DNA from: Stutzerimonas stutzeri SDM-LAC | GTDB lineage: Bacteria; Pseudomonadota; Gammaproteobacteria; Pseudomonadales; Pseudomonadaceae | Reading direction: 5' to 3' | Length of the DNA stretch: 64,000 nt | Assembly (NCBI RefSeq): GCF_000235745.1 | Contig: NZ_AGSX01000004.1 | Span: forward strand, 1-64,000 | Part shown: in pieces, positions 27,618-37,156 of the stretch | How the letters are laid out: each line of letters opens with the position of its first letter | How positions within the stretch are numbered: position 1 is the first letter of the stretch | Notes under the pieces: generated by a model | What the model saw: the letters and a program-made list of their open reading frames with translations, nothing else | Told to the model about the DNA's origin: nothing | Databases searched by the model: none | Position numbers and translations under genes: made by a program

Positions 27618-27693
27618 TTGTACATAGACTACGCTTGCGCCAATAAGTTATACAGCGCCAGATTGATGTACAGGCGCTAACATCACAATGTAT
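27618..27693. promoter_or_regulatory. Second cluster of TTGTACA-like half sites between the Trp-rich gene and the epimerase gene
   Basis: The divergent gap 27566-27741 holds TTGTACAT (27618-27625), TTATACAG (27648-27655), ATGTACAG (27666-27673) and a TGTAT at 27689-27693. Same motif family as the rudS promoter, but the arms are not arranged as perfect pairs. It could control the Trp-rich gene leftward and the epimerase-hemH genes rightward. No convincing -35/-10 pair is visible. Confidence 0.55.
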
Positions 27694-27741
27694 CCCGCTG
27701 AATGACCGACGCGGGACCACGGCTAAGATGCGGAGGGCTCA

Positions 27742-28641
27742 ATGAACATATTGCTCACCGGCGGGACCGGTCTGATTGGTCGCGCGCTGTGTCGACACTG
27801 GCTGGCACAGGGCCATCGGCTCTGGGTCTGGAGTCGATCGCCCACGCAGGTGGCAGAGCGTTGCGGCGAGTCGGCAATCGGCATTGGCGATCTGCGCGAA
27901 CTCGATCAGGTCCCGCTTGATGCGGTGATCAACCTCGCGGGCGCGCCGATAGCCGATCGCCCCTGGACCAAGTCTCGTCGTCTGCTGCTGTGGGACAGCC
28001 GCATCAAGTTAACCGAGCATCTGGTCGAGTGGCTTGCAACGAGGCAGCACAAACCCGCAGTGCTGATCTCCGGCTCGGCCGTCGGCTGGTATGGCGACGG
28101 TGGTGAGCGGGAATTGAGCGAGGACGACAGCCCGGTTACCAACGATTTCGCCAGCCAGTTGTGTGCCGCCTGGGAGGAAAGCGCGATGCGAGCAGAGCCG
28201 CTTGGCATCCGCGTGGTACTGATCCGGACCGGGCTGGTGCTGGCGCCCCGAGGCGGGTTCCTGCAACGTCTCCGGCCGCTGTTCGCGTTAGGGCTTGGAG
28301 GCAGGCAGGGTAGTGGTCGTCAGTGGATGTCCTGGATTCACATCGACGACCAGATCGGCCTGATAGATTTTCTCTTGCACCAGCCCGATGCGAGTGGGCC
28401 CTACAATGCGTGCGCACCGCAGCCGGTGCGCAACGGCGAGTTCGCCAAGGCATTCGCTGCGAGCATGGGTCGACCAGCCGTTCTACCTGTGCCCGCTCTG
28501 GCCTTGAAAGCCAGCTTGGGTGAACTTGCTGGGTTGATTCTCGGCGGTCAGAAAGTGCGGCCGCTACGATTGCAGGTCGCGGGGTTTCAGTTTCGTTTCG
28601 TGACGTTGGATGCGGCATTGGCGGATCTGCGCAAGGCGTGA
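27742..28641 (+). CDS. TIGR01777 family NAD(P)-binding epimerase-like protein (YfcH type)
   Basis: Extended short-chain dehydrogenase/reductase of 299 residues. The nucleotide-binding start is MNILLTGGTGLIGRAL; NLAGAPI near residue 72, SGSAVGWYG near 112 and the C-terminal DUF1731 segment (SLGELAGLILGGQKVRP, about 255-275) define the TIGR01777 family. The substrate is unknown in all members I know. GGAGGG lies four to five bases before the ATG. It is followed by hemH on the same strand after 72 bases. Confidence 0.88.
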   Translation: MNILLTGGTGLIGRALCRHWLAQGHRLWVWSRSPTQVAERCGESAIGIGDLRELDQVPLDAVINLAGAPIADRPWTKSRRLLLWDSRIKLTEHLVEWLATRQHKPAVLISGSAVGWYGDGGERELSEDDSPVTNDFASQLCAAWEESAMRAEPLGIRVVLIRTGLVLAPRGGFLQRLRPLFALGLGGRQGSGRQWMSWIHIDDQIGLIDFLLHQPDASGPYNACAPQPVRNGEFAKAFAASMGRPAVLPVPALALKASLGELAGLILGGQKVRPLRLQVAGFQFRFVTLDAALADLRKA

Positions 28642-28713
28642 CCGCTGTGTGAAAATAGCGCCGCGACCAACAGGTTGCGGCGCGATCCATTAAATCAGTA
28701 GTTGGAAATGTGC

Positions 28714-29739
28714 ATGTCCGAGCAGGCGTTGTTGTTGGTCAATCTGGGTTCCCCGGCGTCCACCGAAGTGGCCGATGTACGCCGCTATCTAAACCAGTTC
28801 CTGATGGACCCCTATGTCATCGATCTGCCTTGGCCCGTTCGCCGGCTGCTGGTCTCGCTGATCCTGATCAAGCGACCGGAACAGTCGGCACATGCCTACG
28901 CGTCCATCTGGTGGCCGGAAGGATCGCCCCTGGTCGTACTCAGCGAACGCCTGGCGGACGCCGTCCGGCCGCATTGGAAAGAGGGCCCGGTGGAACTGGC
29001 GATGCGCTACGGCGAACTGTCGATTGAACGCTCGTTGCTGAAATTGGCGGCGCAGGGCATCAGGCAGGTCACCTTGGCGCCGCTGTACCCGCAGTTCGCC
29101 GACAGCACCACGACCACTGTCATTGAAGAGGCGCGACGGGTGATTCGTGATCGGGGCCTGGACATGCAGTTGTCGATCCTGCAGCCGTTTTTTGACCAAC
29201 CGGAATACCTCGAGGCGCTGGTTGCTAGCGCCCAAGCGCATCTGGAACAACCATTCGATCACCTGCTGCTGAGCTATCACGGGCTGCCTGAGCGGCACCT
29301 GCGCAAAACGGATCCAACCGGCGCGCATTGCCTGAAAACCGACGATTGCTGCCAGCGCGCCGAAGGCACCGTGCTCGCCAGCTGCTACCGCGCGCAGTGC
29401 ATTCAAAGCGCCGCTGCGTTCGCCGAGCGTGCCGGCTTGCAACCCGAGCAATGGTCGGTGTCGTTCCAGTCACGACTGGGGCGCGCCAAGTGGATCGAAC
29501 CCTATACCGAGGCGCAGCTGGAAGCGCTGGCGGCCAGGGGCGTGAAGAAGCTGCTGGTGATGTGCCCGGCGTTCGTCGCTGACTGCATCGAAACGCTTGA
29601 GGAAATCGGTGACCGAGGCCGCGAACAGTTCGTTGCTGCCGGCGGTACGGATCTACAGCTGGTCCCTTGCCTGAACACCCATGAGCAGTGGGTGCAGGCG
29701 TTGGTCACGCTGTGTCGCCGGGCCCCTCTGGCGCTGTAA
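28714..29739 (+). CDS. hemH: Ferrochelatase
   Basis: Inserts Fe2+ into protoporphyrin IX, the last step of protoheme synthesis, at the cytoplasmic face of the inner membrane. The chosen ATG (341 residues, [14 protein letters not shown]) has GGAA six bases upstream; in-frame TTG and ATG codons at 28702 and 28708 are less likely. The catalytic histidine is residue 189 in [11 protein letters not shown], and the conserved [15 protein letters not shown] and [12 protein letters not shown] follow. Placement in the light module fits the need to remove protoporphyrin IX, a photosensitiser. Confidence 0.95.
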   Translation: MSEQALLLVNLGSPASTEVADVRRYLNQFLMDPYVIDLPWPVRRLLVSLILIKRPEQSAHAYASIWWPEGSPLVVLSERLADAVRPHWKEGPVELAMRYGELSIERSLLKLAAQGIRQVTLAPLYPQFADSTTTTVIEEARRVIRDRGLDMQLSILQPFFDQPEYLEALVASAQAHLEQPFDHLLLSYHGLPERHLRKTDPTGAHCLKTDDCCQRAEGTVLASCYRAQCIQSAAAFAERAGLQPEQWSVSFQSRLGRAKWIEPYTEAQLEALAARGVKKLLVMCPAFVADCIETLEEIGDRGREQFVAAGGTDLQLVPCLNTHEQWVQALVTLCRRAPLAL

Positions 29740-29926
29740 GCGACTCGCTTTGGCGTGCGGGTAAGCGACGCTCGCGCCACAGGGTCGAATCCGGCGCCTC
29801 GAACGCTTCCAGCGGGACGGGGCGGCTGGACAGGCAGCTGTGGAGCATGTCGCAGCTATCAGCGCGACGATCCGCAATACCCGCTGTTCGTCTCGTCCCT
29901 TCGGCAACTGATGACCGGAACACCTG

Positions 29927-30373
29927 CTAGCTGCGCAGAGCCGCAAGTTGCTCCCGGAGCTGCTGGACTTCGATTTCAAGCTCGCGGACTCGCTGCTTGG
30001 CTTCGACTTCCGGGGAGACGTCTTTCTGGATGCCGATGAAATAGGTGAGCTGGTCACCTTCGTTGAAAACCGGCGTGATGGACAACTCGTTCCAGAAGGC
30101 ACTGCCGTCCTTGCGGTAGTTGCGGATGATCTGGCGGCAGGGCGTATTGTTGCGAATCGCTTCGCGAATCGCCGCAAGACCGGGCTGGTCACGGTCGTCG
30201 GCCTGCAGGAAGCGACAGTCCTGATAGAGGATGTCGTCGACCTCATAGCCGGTCAGCCGCTGAAATGCGGGGTTGGCGTAGATGAGGATGTTGTCTTCGC
30301 CTTCCTGCTCGGCTACCACGATACCGTCGTTGGAGGCTTCGATTACCAGTTGCAGCAGCTTGGCGTTGATCAT
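29927..30373 (-). CDS. Short LOV blue-light photoreceptor
   Basis: 148-residue single-domain PAS/LOV protein. It has the flavin-adduct motif with photoactive Cys53 in QDCRFLQADDRDQ, the Asn pair in NYRKDGSAFWNELSITPV (about 103-120) and the FIGIQKDVS strand near 130. It ends in a short amphipathic J-alpha-like helix (residues 135-148) without an output domain. It closely resembles the short LOV proteins of P. putida (PpSB1-LOV/PplA, from memory, which also use Cys53). It is divergent from a MerR gene, and signalling is probably by direct contact with LitR-like regulators. The intervening 30374-30642 gap shows no clean TTGTACA pair. Confidence 0.93.
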   Translation of the reverse strand: MINAKLLQLVIEASNDGIVVAEQEGEDNILIYANPAFQRLTGYEVDDILYQDCRFLQADDRDQPGLAAIREAIRNNTPCRQIIRNYRKDGSAFWNELSITPVFNEGDQLTYFIGIQKDVSPEVEAKQRVRELEIEVQQLREQLAALRS

Positions 30374-30642
30374 AGGGGTGTCTCTTGTGCGCTTCGCGGC
30401 ATTCTAGAACAACTACCTGAGCGCTGGCACAAAGGGTTTTGTAGCGAGGCGGCGCTGCCGGTCGGCAAGGCCGCAACCCGATACGTCGCAGGTGCAGAGC
30501 GCGCGGGCACCGTGGACTGAAAGCGCAAATCGCAACTCGGAGACATCGCACAATCCTGTACGTCTCTAACCTCTGCACAGCCTATGCCTGCAGACCCTTG
30601 AGTTACACTGCCCACCATTCCTTTGCATGAGCTGTCCGCGTC

Positions 30643-31599
30643 ATGACTGAATTTGCCCGTGCTTCCTCGCTGCTTTCGTCGTCATCACTCAAGCAGGAAG
30701 AGTTGTTCCCGATCCGCGAGGTGTCTCGCCTGACGGGTGTCAATCCGGTCACCCTGCGAGCCTGGGAGCGCCGCTACGGCTTGATCCAGCCAACCCGCAC
30801 CGAAAGCGGTCATCGCCTGTATTCGATGGCTGATGTCGAGGCAGTGCGCAGCATCGTGGCTTGGACGGAACGTGGCGTGGCAGTAAGCAAGGTCGGCAGC
30901 ATTTTGTCGCGCAGTGCCGCCACCCGCGCGGCGGTGCGGCCCGAGCAGCAGGAGCCCGTCACCGGCGAGTGGCGCGAATGGCAGGCCCAGGTGCAGCGGG
31001 CTGTAAGCAGTTTCGATGAGGACCGCCTCGATCAGGTCTATGGGCAGATCTTCTCGACTTATCCATTACCCGTGGTGTTTCAGGATGTGCTGCTGCCGTT
31101 GTGGCAACAGTTGCTGGTGCGCCAGGAAGAGTTCGGTCACACCAGCGAGTGGCTCTTTCTCGATAATTTCTTGCGGGCCCGCGTGTTGCAGCGCCTGCAA
31201 CTTGCCCGAGCCCAGACGGGAGATCGCGTGTTGCTGGCGGCGGTGCCTGGACAATGTCGCGAGCTGGAATTACTGATTGCCGGTCTGCTGCTCTCCAGTG
31301 ATCAGGTCGGCGTCAGTGTGCTGGCCATCGGTCAACCGATGGATGAGCTGACGCTGATCTGCGAAAAGGTCCGCCCGCGCGCATTGGTGCTGTATTCCAA
31401 CGTTCCGCCCAACGCCGCCTTGCTGAAACAATTTGCCAGGCTGGCGCTGAGCCTCGATTGCCCCCTGGCCATGGCGGGTGAGGCGGCCGAGTTTTCCGAG
31501 GAAGGGTTGCGCGGATCGCCCATCGCCTGTCTGGGCACCGCCGGCAAATTGATACAGCGTCGTCTGTTGCAGTTCCTCGACGGACATCTGGACACCTGA
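30643..31599 (+). CDS. MerR-family light-responsive regulator (class II LitR-like), LOV-linked
   Basis: 318 residues, paralogous to the MerR protein encoded at 25309-26250: the DNA-binding halves share FPIREV-RLTGVNPVTLRAW and ERRYGLI. The C-terminal half has the helical-bundle plus Rossmann layout of CarH/LitR but lacks the DxHxxG cobalamin motif. Divergent from the LOV gene, it is the best candidate for the direct LOV partner, as PplR1 is for PplA in P. putida (known from memory). The pqqF gene follows on the same strand after 107 bases, so read-through is possible. Confidence 0.88.
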   Translation: MTEFARASSLLSSSSLKQEELFPIREVSRLTGVNPVTLRAWERRYGLIQPTRTESGHRLYSMADVEAVRSIVAWTERGVAVSKVGSILSRSAATRAAVRPEQQEPVTGEWREWQAQVQRAVSSFDEDRLDQVYGQIFSTYPLPVVFQDVLLPLWQQLLVRQEEFGHTSEWLFLDNFLRARVLQRLQLARAQTGDRVLLAAVPGQCRELELLIAGLLLSSDQVGVSVLAIGQPMDELTLICEKVRPRALVLYSNVPPNAALLKQFARLALSLDCPLAMAGEAAEFSEEGLRGSPIACLGTAGKLIQRRLLQFLDGHLDT

Positions 31600-31706
31600 C
31601 GGGGGCGGACCTGCCGAGCTGAGCGCAGGTTTTGATGCTTAAGCATCATTGTGCCGAGGGAGCCCCCGCGCGATCCTTTCAACTCTCAGCCGGAACACGT
31701 CGCCCA

Positions 31707-34238
31707 ATGCACTCGTCAGCCGAACCTCTCCAGCGACCGCAGCAACGCATTTATTCTAACGGTTTGCGCGTGCGTCTGCTGCCGTTGCTGGGCAGCTCGC
31801 AGGCCGCGGCATTGGTGCGCGTCCATGCTGGCTCGCATGACGCGCCGAGCACCTATTCCGGGCTGGCGCATTTTCTGGAGCATCTGCTGTTTCTCGGCAG
31901 CCGGAATTACTCTGCGACCGAAGGCCTGATGCCCTTCGTTCAAGGGTGCGGAGGGCAGTTGAACGCGTCGACCCGAGAACGGCAAACCGACTTTTTCTTT
32001 CAGCTGCCAGCCAGCCAGCTAGAAGAGGGCTTGCAGCGCCTGCTGGACATGCTTGCCCATCCGCTGCTCGCGCCTGGTGCGCAGCTGCGTGAACGCGAAG
32101 TCTTGCAGGCCGAGTACCTGGCTCGTGCACAGGACGCCGAAACGCTGTGCGATGCGGCGCTTGGACGCGCAGCCAACCCAGACCATCCATTCGCTGGCTT
32201 TCACGCCGGCAATCGCGGAACGCTCCCCGTCGAGGACGACGCCTTTCAGCAGGCTCTGCTTGGCTATCATCAGCGTTTCTACCACGCCGGTCAGATTGAG
32301 TTATTGCTGGCCGGGCCTCAGCACGAAGCTGTGCTGCAGCGTCTCGCAGAGCGAATGGACGCTGAACTCGCGAGCCGTCCAGCTGTTCCTCGCCAGGCCC
32401 CGCCATTGCGCTTTAACACCGAGGCCTGGCTGCGCTTGCAGCTCAGCAATGCACAACCACGCCTGCAACTGGCATTCGCTCTTGATCAACTGCCGGAACA
32501 AGCCGTACCTGCGCTGGATTATCTTGCCACCTGGCTCGCCTCCGAAGCGCCAGGGGGGCTTGCCCAGCGGCTGCGTGAAACCGAGCTGTGCCAGTCGGTG
32601 AAGCTACGCACGCCGTATTGGTATGCAGGGCAGAGCGTTGCGGTCATTGAGCTGTCACTGACACAACGGGGCGTGGACGCCCGCGCCATCGTCATCGATG
32701 CGGTGCTTGACTGGATACGTTTCTTCTCCGACGACGCACGCTGGCAGCCTTGCCGTGAGGAATACCAGCGGATCCGTCATCGAAATCTGCACAACGCCGA
32801 GCCGCTGGCACGGCTACGTTACTGGGTGGAGCCGCAGGCCTGGGGCCCCGACAGCGATGAAGCTGCGATTCAACAGGCGTTGGTGTCACTCACGGCGCAG
32901 ATGCTCGGCTCCACGCCGCTGGTCCTCACTGCCGACAAAAGCCATTGCGAGCTGATCGAAACCAGCGGTTTTCCGCTGCATCTGCGGACCGAGCCGCCAC
33001 AGCGAACAACGCCTGCTGACTGGCACTGGCAACAACCCGCTCCGAATCCCTGGTTGAAGCCCAACCCAATCCGCCACGATACGGCGGATATCCCGCCTGC
33101 ACTGCATAGGCAAGGGCCGGAAGACATGAGCGGGCAGGGCGCCCTGTTTCTGCGCTGGCAATTGGCGCGATGCCCGTCTTCCGCCGCCGTGTGGCACACG
33201 GTAGCGCATGCCCTGCAGCCGGCTGTTTGGGCAGCGCAGCAAGCGGGCGTGATGTTGCGTTTCGAGAATTTTGGAGGCGCATGGTGCCTCCGATTGGAAG
33301 GCTTCGCAGAGGCCATACCGGCGATTCTCAGCGACATCGTGCCAGTGCTAACCGTGCCGCCAGCCGCAGCGTTCACAAAGGGCAATTCACTGGCTGAGCG
33401 CGATGCAGCGCTCAGCCACGATGAGATGTTGATCCGCCAGTTGCTCAACCAATTGCCTCGACTGCTGGCAGGCTCTGCTGCGGCCGACGCCCAGCCTGCG
33501 GACGCAGACCCAGCGTCACTGTCCCGGCTGTGGCAGTCGGCTCAGTGGCATGGCCAGGCCATCGGCTTCGCGCCGTCCGTGAGCGGAGCACTGAGCGCTG
33601 CCATACATGCGTTGCCGGGAACGCCCGTGATTATGCCGGTTGCTCGCAGCAAGCCCGCAGCGTTGAAGCGTTGGCACGACCTCAGCGGCAGTAGCGTGAA
33701 GGCGGAAACCGCATTTCTGTTGTTCTGTCCACTGCCGGACCGCACCGCCAAATGCGAGGCGTCGTGGCGTCTGTTGGCGCGGGTCATCGAAGCAGACTTT
33801 TTCCGAAGGTTGAGGAGCGAGCTGCAACTGGGATACGCCGTATTCAGCCGTTTCTGTCAGTTCGGCGAGCATGCCGGGGTGCTTTTTGCCGTGCAGTCAC
33901 CGAGCGCCTCGGCCGGCGAGATCCTCGGGCATGTCGAAAGGTTTCTCTGCGACAGCGCCGCGAAGCTGGCCGGTCAATCTGAGGATTTGACCGAGCTCGC
34001 GGCACGCCAAGCCGCTGACCAGCACTTAGCCGGCAAAGCGGATTTTCGTGCCCAGGCCGAACAGGCATGGCAGTGCCTGCAGGCGGGACATGAGCTTGGT
34101 CGACCCGCCGAGGTTGCCGACGCGATGCGCATGCTTCAGCGGCACGACCTGACGGCAGCCCTGGACTCACTGCGTGGTGCAGACGCCGGCTGGGTGGCTG
34201 TGGCCAATGCAGCAGCGCCAGACATGAGCTGGAGCTGA
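31707..34238 (+). CDS. pqqF: PQQ biosynthesis protease PqqF (M16 family)
   Basis: Zinc protease of the insulinase/pitrilysin type that trims PqqA during PQQ formation. From the ATG at 31707 (843 residues) the inverted zinc motif HFLEH lies at residues 55-59, with the downstream ligand Glu in REREVLQAEYLARAQD near 108. M16 domains repeat through the protein, and the conserved RLRSELQLGYAVFS near 715 marks the C-terminal half. In-frame ATG 31635 (24 codons earlier, AGG five bases upstream) is an alternative start. The gene is separated by about 28 kb from pqqADE and follows the MerR gene. Confidence 0.88.
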   Translation: MHSSAEPLQRPQQRIYSNGLRVRLLPLLGSSQAAALVRVHAGSHDAPSTYSGLAHFLEHLLFLGSRNYSATEGLMPFVQGCGGQLNASTRERQTDFFFQLPASQLEEGLQRLLDMLAHPLLAPGAQLREREVLQAEYLARAQDAETLCDAALGRAANPDHPFAGFHAGNRGTLPVEDDAFQQALLGYHQRFYHAGQIELLLAGPQHEAVLQRLAERMDAELASRPAVPRQAPPLRFNTEAWLRLQLSNAQPRLQLAFALDQLPEQAVPALDYLATWLASEAPGGLAQRLRETELCQSVKLRTPYWYAGQSVAVIELSLTQRGVDARAIVIDAVLDWIRFFSDDARWQPCREEYQRIRHRNLHNAEPLARLRYWVEPQAWGPDSDEAAIQQALVSLTAQMLGSTPLVLTADKSHCELIETSGFPLHLRTEPPQRTTPADWHWQQPAPNPWLKPNPIRHDTADIPPALHRQGPEDMSGQGALFLRWQLARCPSSAAVWHTVAHALQPAVWAAQQAGVMLRFENFGGAWCLRLEGFAEAIPAILSDIVPVLTVPPAAAFTKGNSLAERDAALSHDEMLIRQLLNQLPRLLAGSAAADAQPADADPASLSRLWQSAQWHGQAIGFAPSVSGALSAAIHALPGTPVIMPVARSKPAALKRWHDLSGSSVKAETAFLLFCPLPDRTAKCEASWRLLARVIEADFFRRLRSELQLGYAVFSRFCQFGEHAGVLFAVQSPSASAGEILGHVERFLCDSAAKLAGQSEDLTELAARQAADQHLAGKADFRAQAEQAWQCLQAGHELGRPAEVADAMRMLQRHDLTAALDSLRGADAGWVAVANAAAPDMSWS

Positions 34239-34513
34239 CGCTCAATCCCGCCGTAAACCCATCCCATTTTCTCCCCGACCGCTCACGAGTGGCGTCGAGC
34301 TGCCGGTTTGCGTCTGCAGATCGACTTAAGCGTAACGGCGTAAGACCTAAGCGCTACTTCGAACGGAACGGCCGGGAGCGCCTTAACGCTTGGTTCATCG
34401 AGCCTGACGAAAGTAGCAGCCAGTCGCCGCCATTGGAGCGTATGGCCCTCCGGTTGCGCTTTCGATAATCCGCCTCGACACGACTGCCTGTCGTCACATC
34501 AGCGGAGAGCGCC

Positions 34514-35701
34514 ATGTACAACAAGAAGAAAGCGGTTAGCACCTTATTACCGTTGGCTCTGGCCAGCGCGATTGGCATGACCCTAAGCCAGTCGGCAGTA
34601 GCTGAAATCATGCTTTACGAAAAAGATGACACCACCTTTTCCACTGACGGTTACGTCAACGCCTTTTTCGTCAACAGCGATATCGATCACGAAGGCGAAC
34701 TGAATGACCGCCGACAGTCCAGGGTCAAGATGGGCTTTCTGCCAAACTGGATCGGCTTCAATTTTGGCAAGCAAGTCGGCGACCTCAAGCTTGGAGCACG
34801 CTCCTCGTTCTGGGTCACCATCAACGACAGCGAGACAAACGGCACCGCAACCGCCATCGATGTTCGCCAGTTCTACGGCACTGTCGGCGGCGACTGGGGC
34901 GAAGTGCTGATCGGTAAGGATTTCGGCCTGTTCTCCCGCTCGAACATCTTCATGGACGAGCTCCTGGCCAGCTTTGGCAACTCGGCGGACTCCCTGGGTC
35001 TGGTCGACGGTGCCGGCGTCTCATTCGGCAACATCGGCACCGGCTACCCCTATCCGTTCCCCACTTCGCAGATCACCTACCGATCGCCGGTGATGGAAGG
35101 CCTGCGCGTTGCGGTCGGCGTCATGGACCCGGTGGACACCAACGACAGCAGCGCCGCCGGTCGCTCCTATCAGGACAACCCGCGTTTCGAGTCTGAAGTC
35201 ACCTACCAGTTCGACCTGGGAGGCGCGCAGATCTATTCCTGGGTCAACGCCGGGTACCAGACCTCGGACAACACCGACTCCGCGGTGGACGAAGTCACCT
35301 CCAAAGGCCTCGGCTATGGTGTGCAGGCAAAGATGGGCGGCGTCTCGCTGACAGCATCGGGCTTCCAGGCCGAAGGCATGAGCCCGTTCTTCACCAACAA
35401 CTACCTGGAACCGGCTCTGCGTGAAACCGACAGCGACGGCTACCTACTGCAGGGCTCGTACACCTTCGGCAAAAACCGTGTTGCGCTGTCCTACGGTCAG
35501 ACCGAGGATGACGGCAATAACGTGGTGGCCCTTGGTAGCCAGGCCGACTACGAAACCCGAGGCATCGCCTACTTCCGCACGATTAACGACAACCTCAAGC
35601 TGGTCGCCGAGTACAACCAGTACGAAGTCGACGCGGCTACTGGCAGTGCGCTGAACGAAGACACAGACACCTTCGCCGTAGGTGCAGTGCTCAACTGGTA
35701 A
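34514..35701 (+). CDS. Outer-membrane porin (trimeric, gram-negative porin type)
   Basis: 395-residue beta-barrel with a signal peptide ending AVA (about residue 30) and a C-terminal strand closing in VGAVLNW. The acidic, glycine-rich alternation, the constriction-loop-like stretch after YGTVGGDWGEVLIGKDFGLF near 122 and the length fit general porins of the Burkholderia/Pseudomonas type. GGAG lies six bases before the ATG. A strong terminator follows. Its position between pqqF and nosP may mean it carries alcohols or other small solutes, but no selectivity can be read. Confidence 0.85.
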   Translation: MYNKKKAVSTLLPLALASAIGMTLSQSAVAEIMLYEKDDTTFSTDGYVNAFFVNSDIDHEGELNDRRQSRVKMGFLPNWIGFNFGKQVGDLKLGARSSFWVTINDSETNGTATAIDVRQFYGTVGGDWGEVLIGKDFGLFSRSNIFMDELLASFGNSADSLGLVDGAGVSFGNIGTGYPYPFPTSQITYRSPVMEGLRVAVGVMDPVDTNDSSAAGRSYQDNPRFESEVTYQFDLGGAQIYSWVNAGYQTSDNTDSAVDEVTSKGLGYGVQAKMGGVSLTASGFQAEGMSPFFTNNYLEPALRETDSDGYLLQGSYTFGKNRVALSYGQTEDDGNNVVALGSQADYETRGIAYFRTINDNLKLVAEYNQYEVDAATGSALNEDTDTFAVGAVLNW

Positions 35702-35711
35702 CCGCAACACA

Positions 35712-35752
35712 GAACGAAAAAGGGCGCCTCAAGTGGGCGCCTTTTTTCGTTC
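35712..35752 (+). terminator. Rho-independent terminator after the porin gene
   Basis: GGGCGCC and GGCGCCT arms around TCAAGT, extended by A-rich and T-rich flanks (GAACGAAAAA against TTTTTTCGTTC), give a long stem followed by T residues. It lies 11 bases after the stop. The near symmetry means it could also work leftward. Confidence 0.9.
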
Positions 35753-35962
35753 CGCGAGTTTTGTCGTGAGGTCGCGGAAGATTGCGCTGCCAACAGGGGT
35801 GTATTGCGGGGCGCTTTTCGCTCAACCGGCAAGGATTGACGCCCTGCCAGCGGCTGCATCTGCGCTGTTTCGTCGCTTTGCTACCTTGGCAGGCCGCAGG
35901 CGGTACTGAAGTAGCATGTTCGTGCCCAATGCCCTGACCAAGAATGAGGTCATACGATAACG

Positions 35963-37156
35963 GTGGATGGGGTGGTGTGCGTGGGCGAGCAAGAATCCTT
36001 AGCGGTGCGCACAGCAATGTCTGAAGCTCAGGATGCCGAGACGGTGGCCCAGGACCTGGCGCGCCAGCTGATACATCCGTATCTCGGCTTCGTTCTGTTT
36101 TTCTGCTCTGCCGAGTACGACTTACCGGCACTGGGCAATGCGCTGCACCAGTACTTCGGCGGCGTGCGCATGGTCGGTTGTACGTCGGCTGGCGAAATTA
36201 CCTCGCAGGGCTACGGGCGCAGTTGCGTGACTGCGGTTGGCTTCGATCACCGCAGCTTTTCCATCGCCTGCGAGCTGATCGACGAGATGGATCGCTTCAG
36301 CCTCACCGATGCGCAGCAACTGGTCGAGCGGCTGGGCAGCGATTGCCGCAGCAACTCGCTGGCGCCGATTAAGGATCACAGCTTCGCGCTAACCCTGCTT
36401 GACGGGCTGTCGAGCCGCGAGGAGATCGTGTTGTCCGCGCTCAGTGCTGCCTTTGGCAGCATCCCGCATTTCGGCGGCTCGGCCGGCGACGACAATCACC
36501 TGACCGACACTCACGTCTACTACGGCGGCAAGTTCCACAGCGGGGCGGCAGCGGTGGTGCTGATCAACACCTGGCTGGATTTCGAGGTGTTCACCACGCA
36601 TCACATGCTGCCGCGCACCGAGAAGCTGGTGGTGACGCGCGTGGACAGTCATGCCCGGCGGGTCTACGAACTGAACGCAGAGCCCGCCGCCGAGGAATAT
36701 GCGCGGCTGATCGGTGTCGAGGTCAGTGATCTCAATCACCGCCTGTTCGCGGCGCATCCGCTGGCGGTACGGATTAACGAGCACTACTACGTCCGCGCCA
36801 TCCAAAAGGTCAACGATGACCTCAGCCTGACGTTCTATTGCGCCGTGGAGAACGGCATCGTGCTGACTGCGATGCGTCCTGGTCCACTGATGCCCAACCT
36901 CGAAGGGCTGTTCGAACGCCTCGAACAGCGCCTCGGTCCACCGTTGCTGACCATCGGCTGCGACTGCTTCCTGCGGCGGCTGGAGATCGATGACAACGGC
37001 TCCAGCGACGACACTTCGGCCTTTCTCCGACGCCAGCAGGTGATCGGTTTCAACACCTACGGAGAGCAGTTCAATGGCATGCATATCAACCAGACCTTCA
37101 CCGGCGTTGCCATCGGCCGGCCAGGTGGACGGGCTGGAGAAAGAGGGGCCCGTTGA
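35963..37156 (+). CDS. nosP: FIST-domain sensor protein, NosP-like nitric-oxide sensor
   Basis: FIST N- and C-domain protein of up to 397 residues without membrane segments. FIST features include VGCTSAGEITSQGYG near residue 71, FGGSAGDDNHL near 170 and the C-terminal GCDCFLRR and VIGFNTYGEQFNGMHINQTF. In P. aeruginosa the FIST protein PA1975 (NosP) binds heme and nitric oxide and inhibits the kinase NahK encoded next to it; the same gene pair occurs here. The start is uncertain: GTG 35963 has no clear ribosome site and GTG 35981 or ATG 36017 are possible. The stop overlaps the kinase gene. Confidence 0.82.
   Translation: MDGVVCVGEQESLAVRTAMSEAQDAETVAQDLARQLIHPYLGFVLFFCSAEYDLPALGNALHQYFGGVRMVGCTSAGEITSQGYGRSCVTAVGFDHRSFSIACELIDEMDRFSLTDAQQLVERLGSDCRSNSLAPIKDHSFALTLLDGLSSREEIVLSALSAAFGSIPHFGGSAGDDNHLTDTHVYYGGKFHSGAAAVVLINTWLDFEVFTTHHMLPRTEKLVVTRVDSHARRVYELNAEPAAEEYARLIGVEVSDLNHRLFAAHPLAVRINEHYYVRAIQKVNDDLSLTFYCAVENGIVLTAMRPGPLMPNLEGLFERLEQRLGPPLLTIGCDCFLRRLEIDDNGSSDDTSAFLRRQQVIGFNTYGEQFNGMHINQTFTGVAIGRPGGRAGERGAR

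Noticed and set aside
36389-37084. 231-codon minus-strand frame inside nosP
   Set aside because: Shadow of the FIST protein gene; no start signal.
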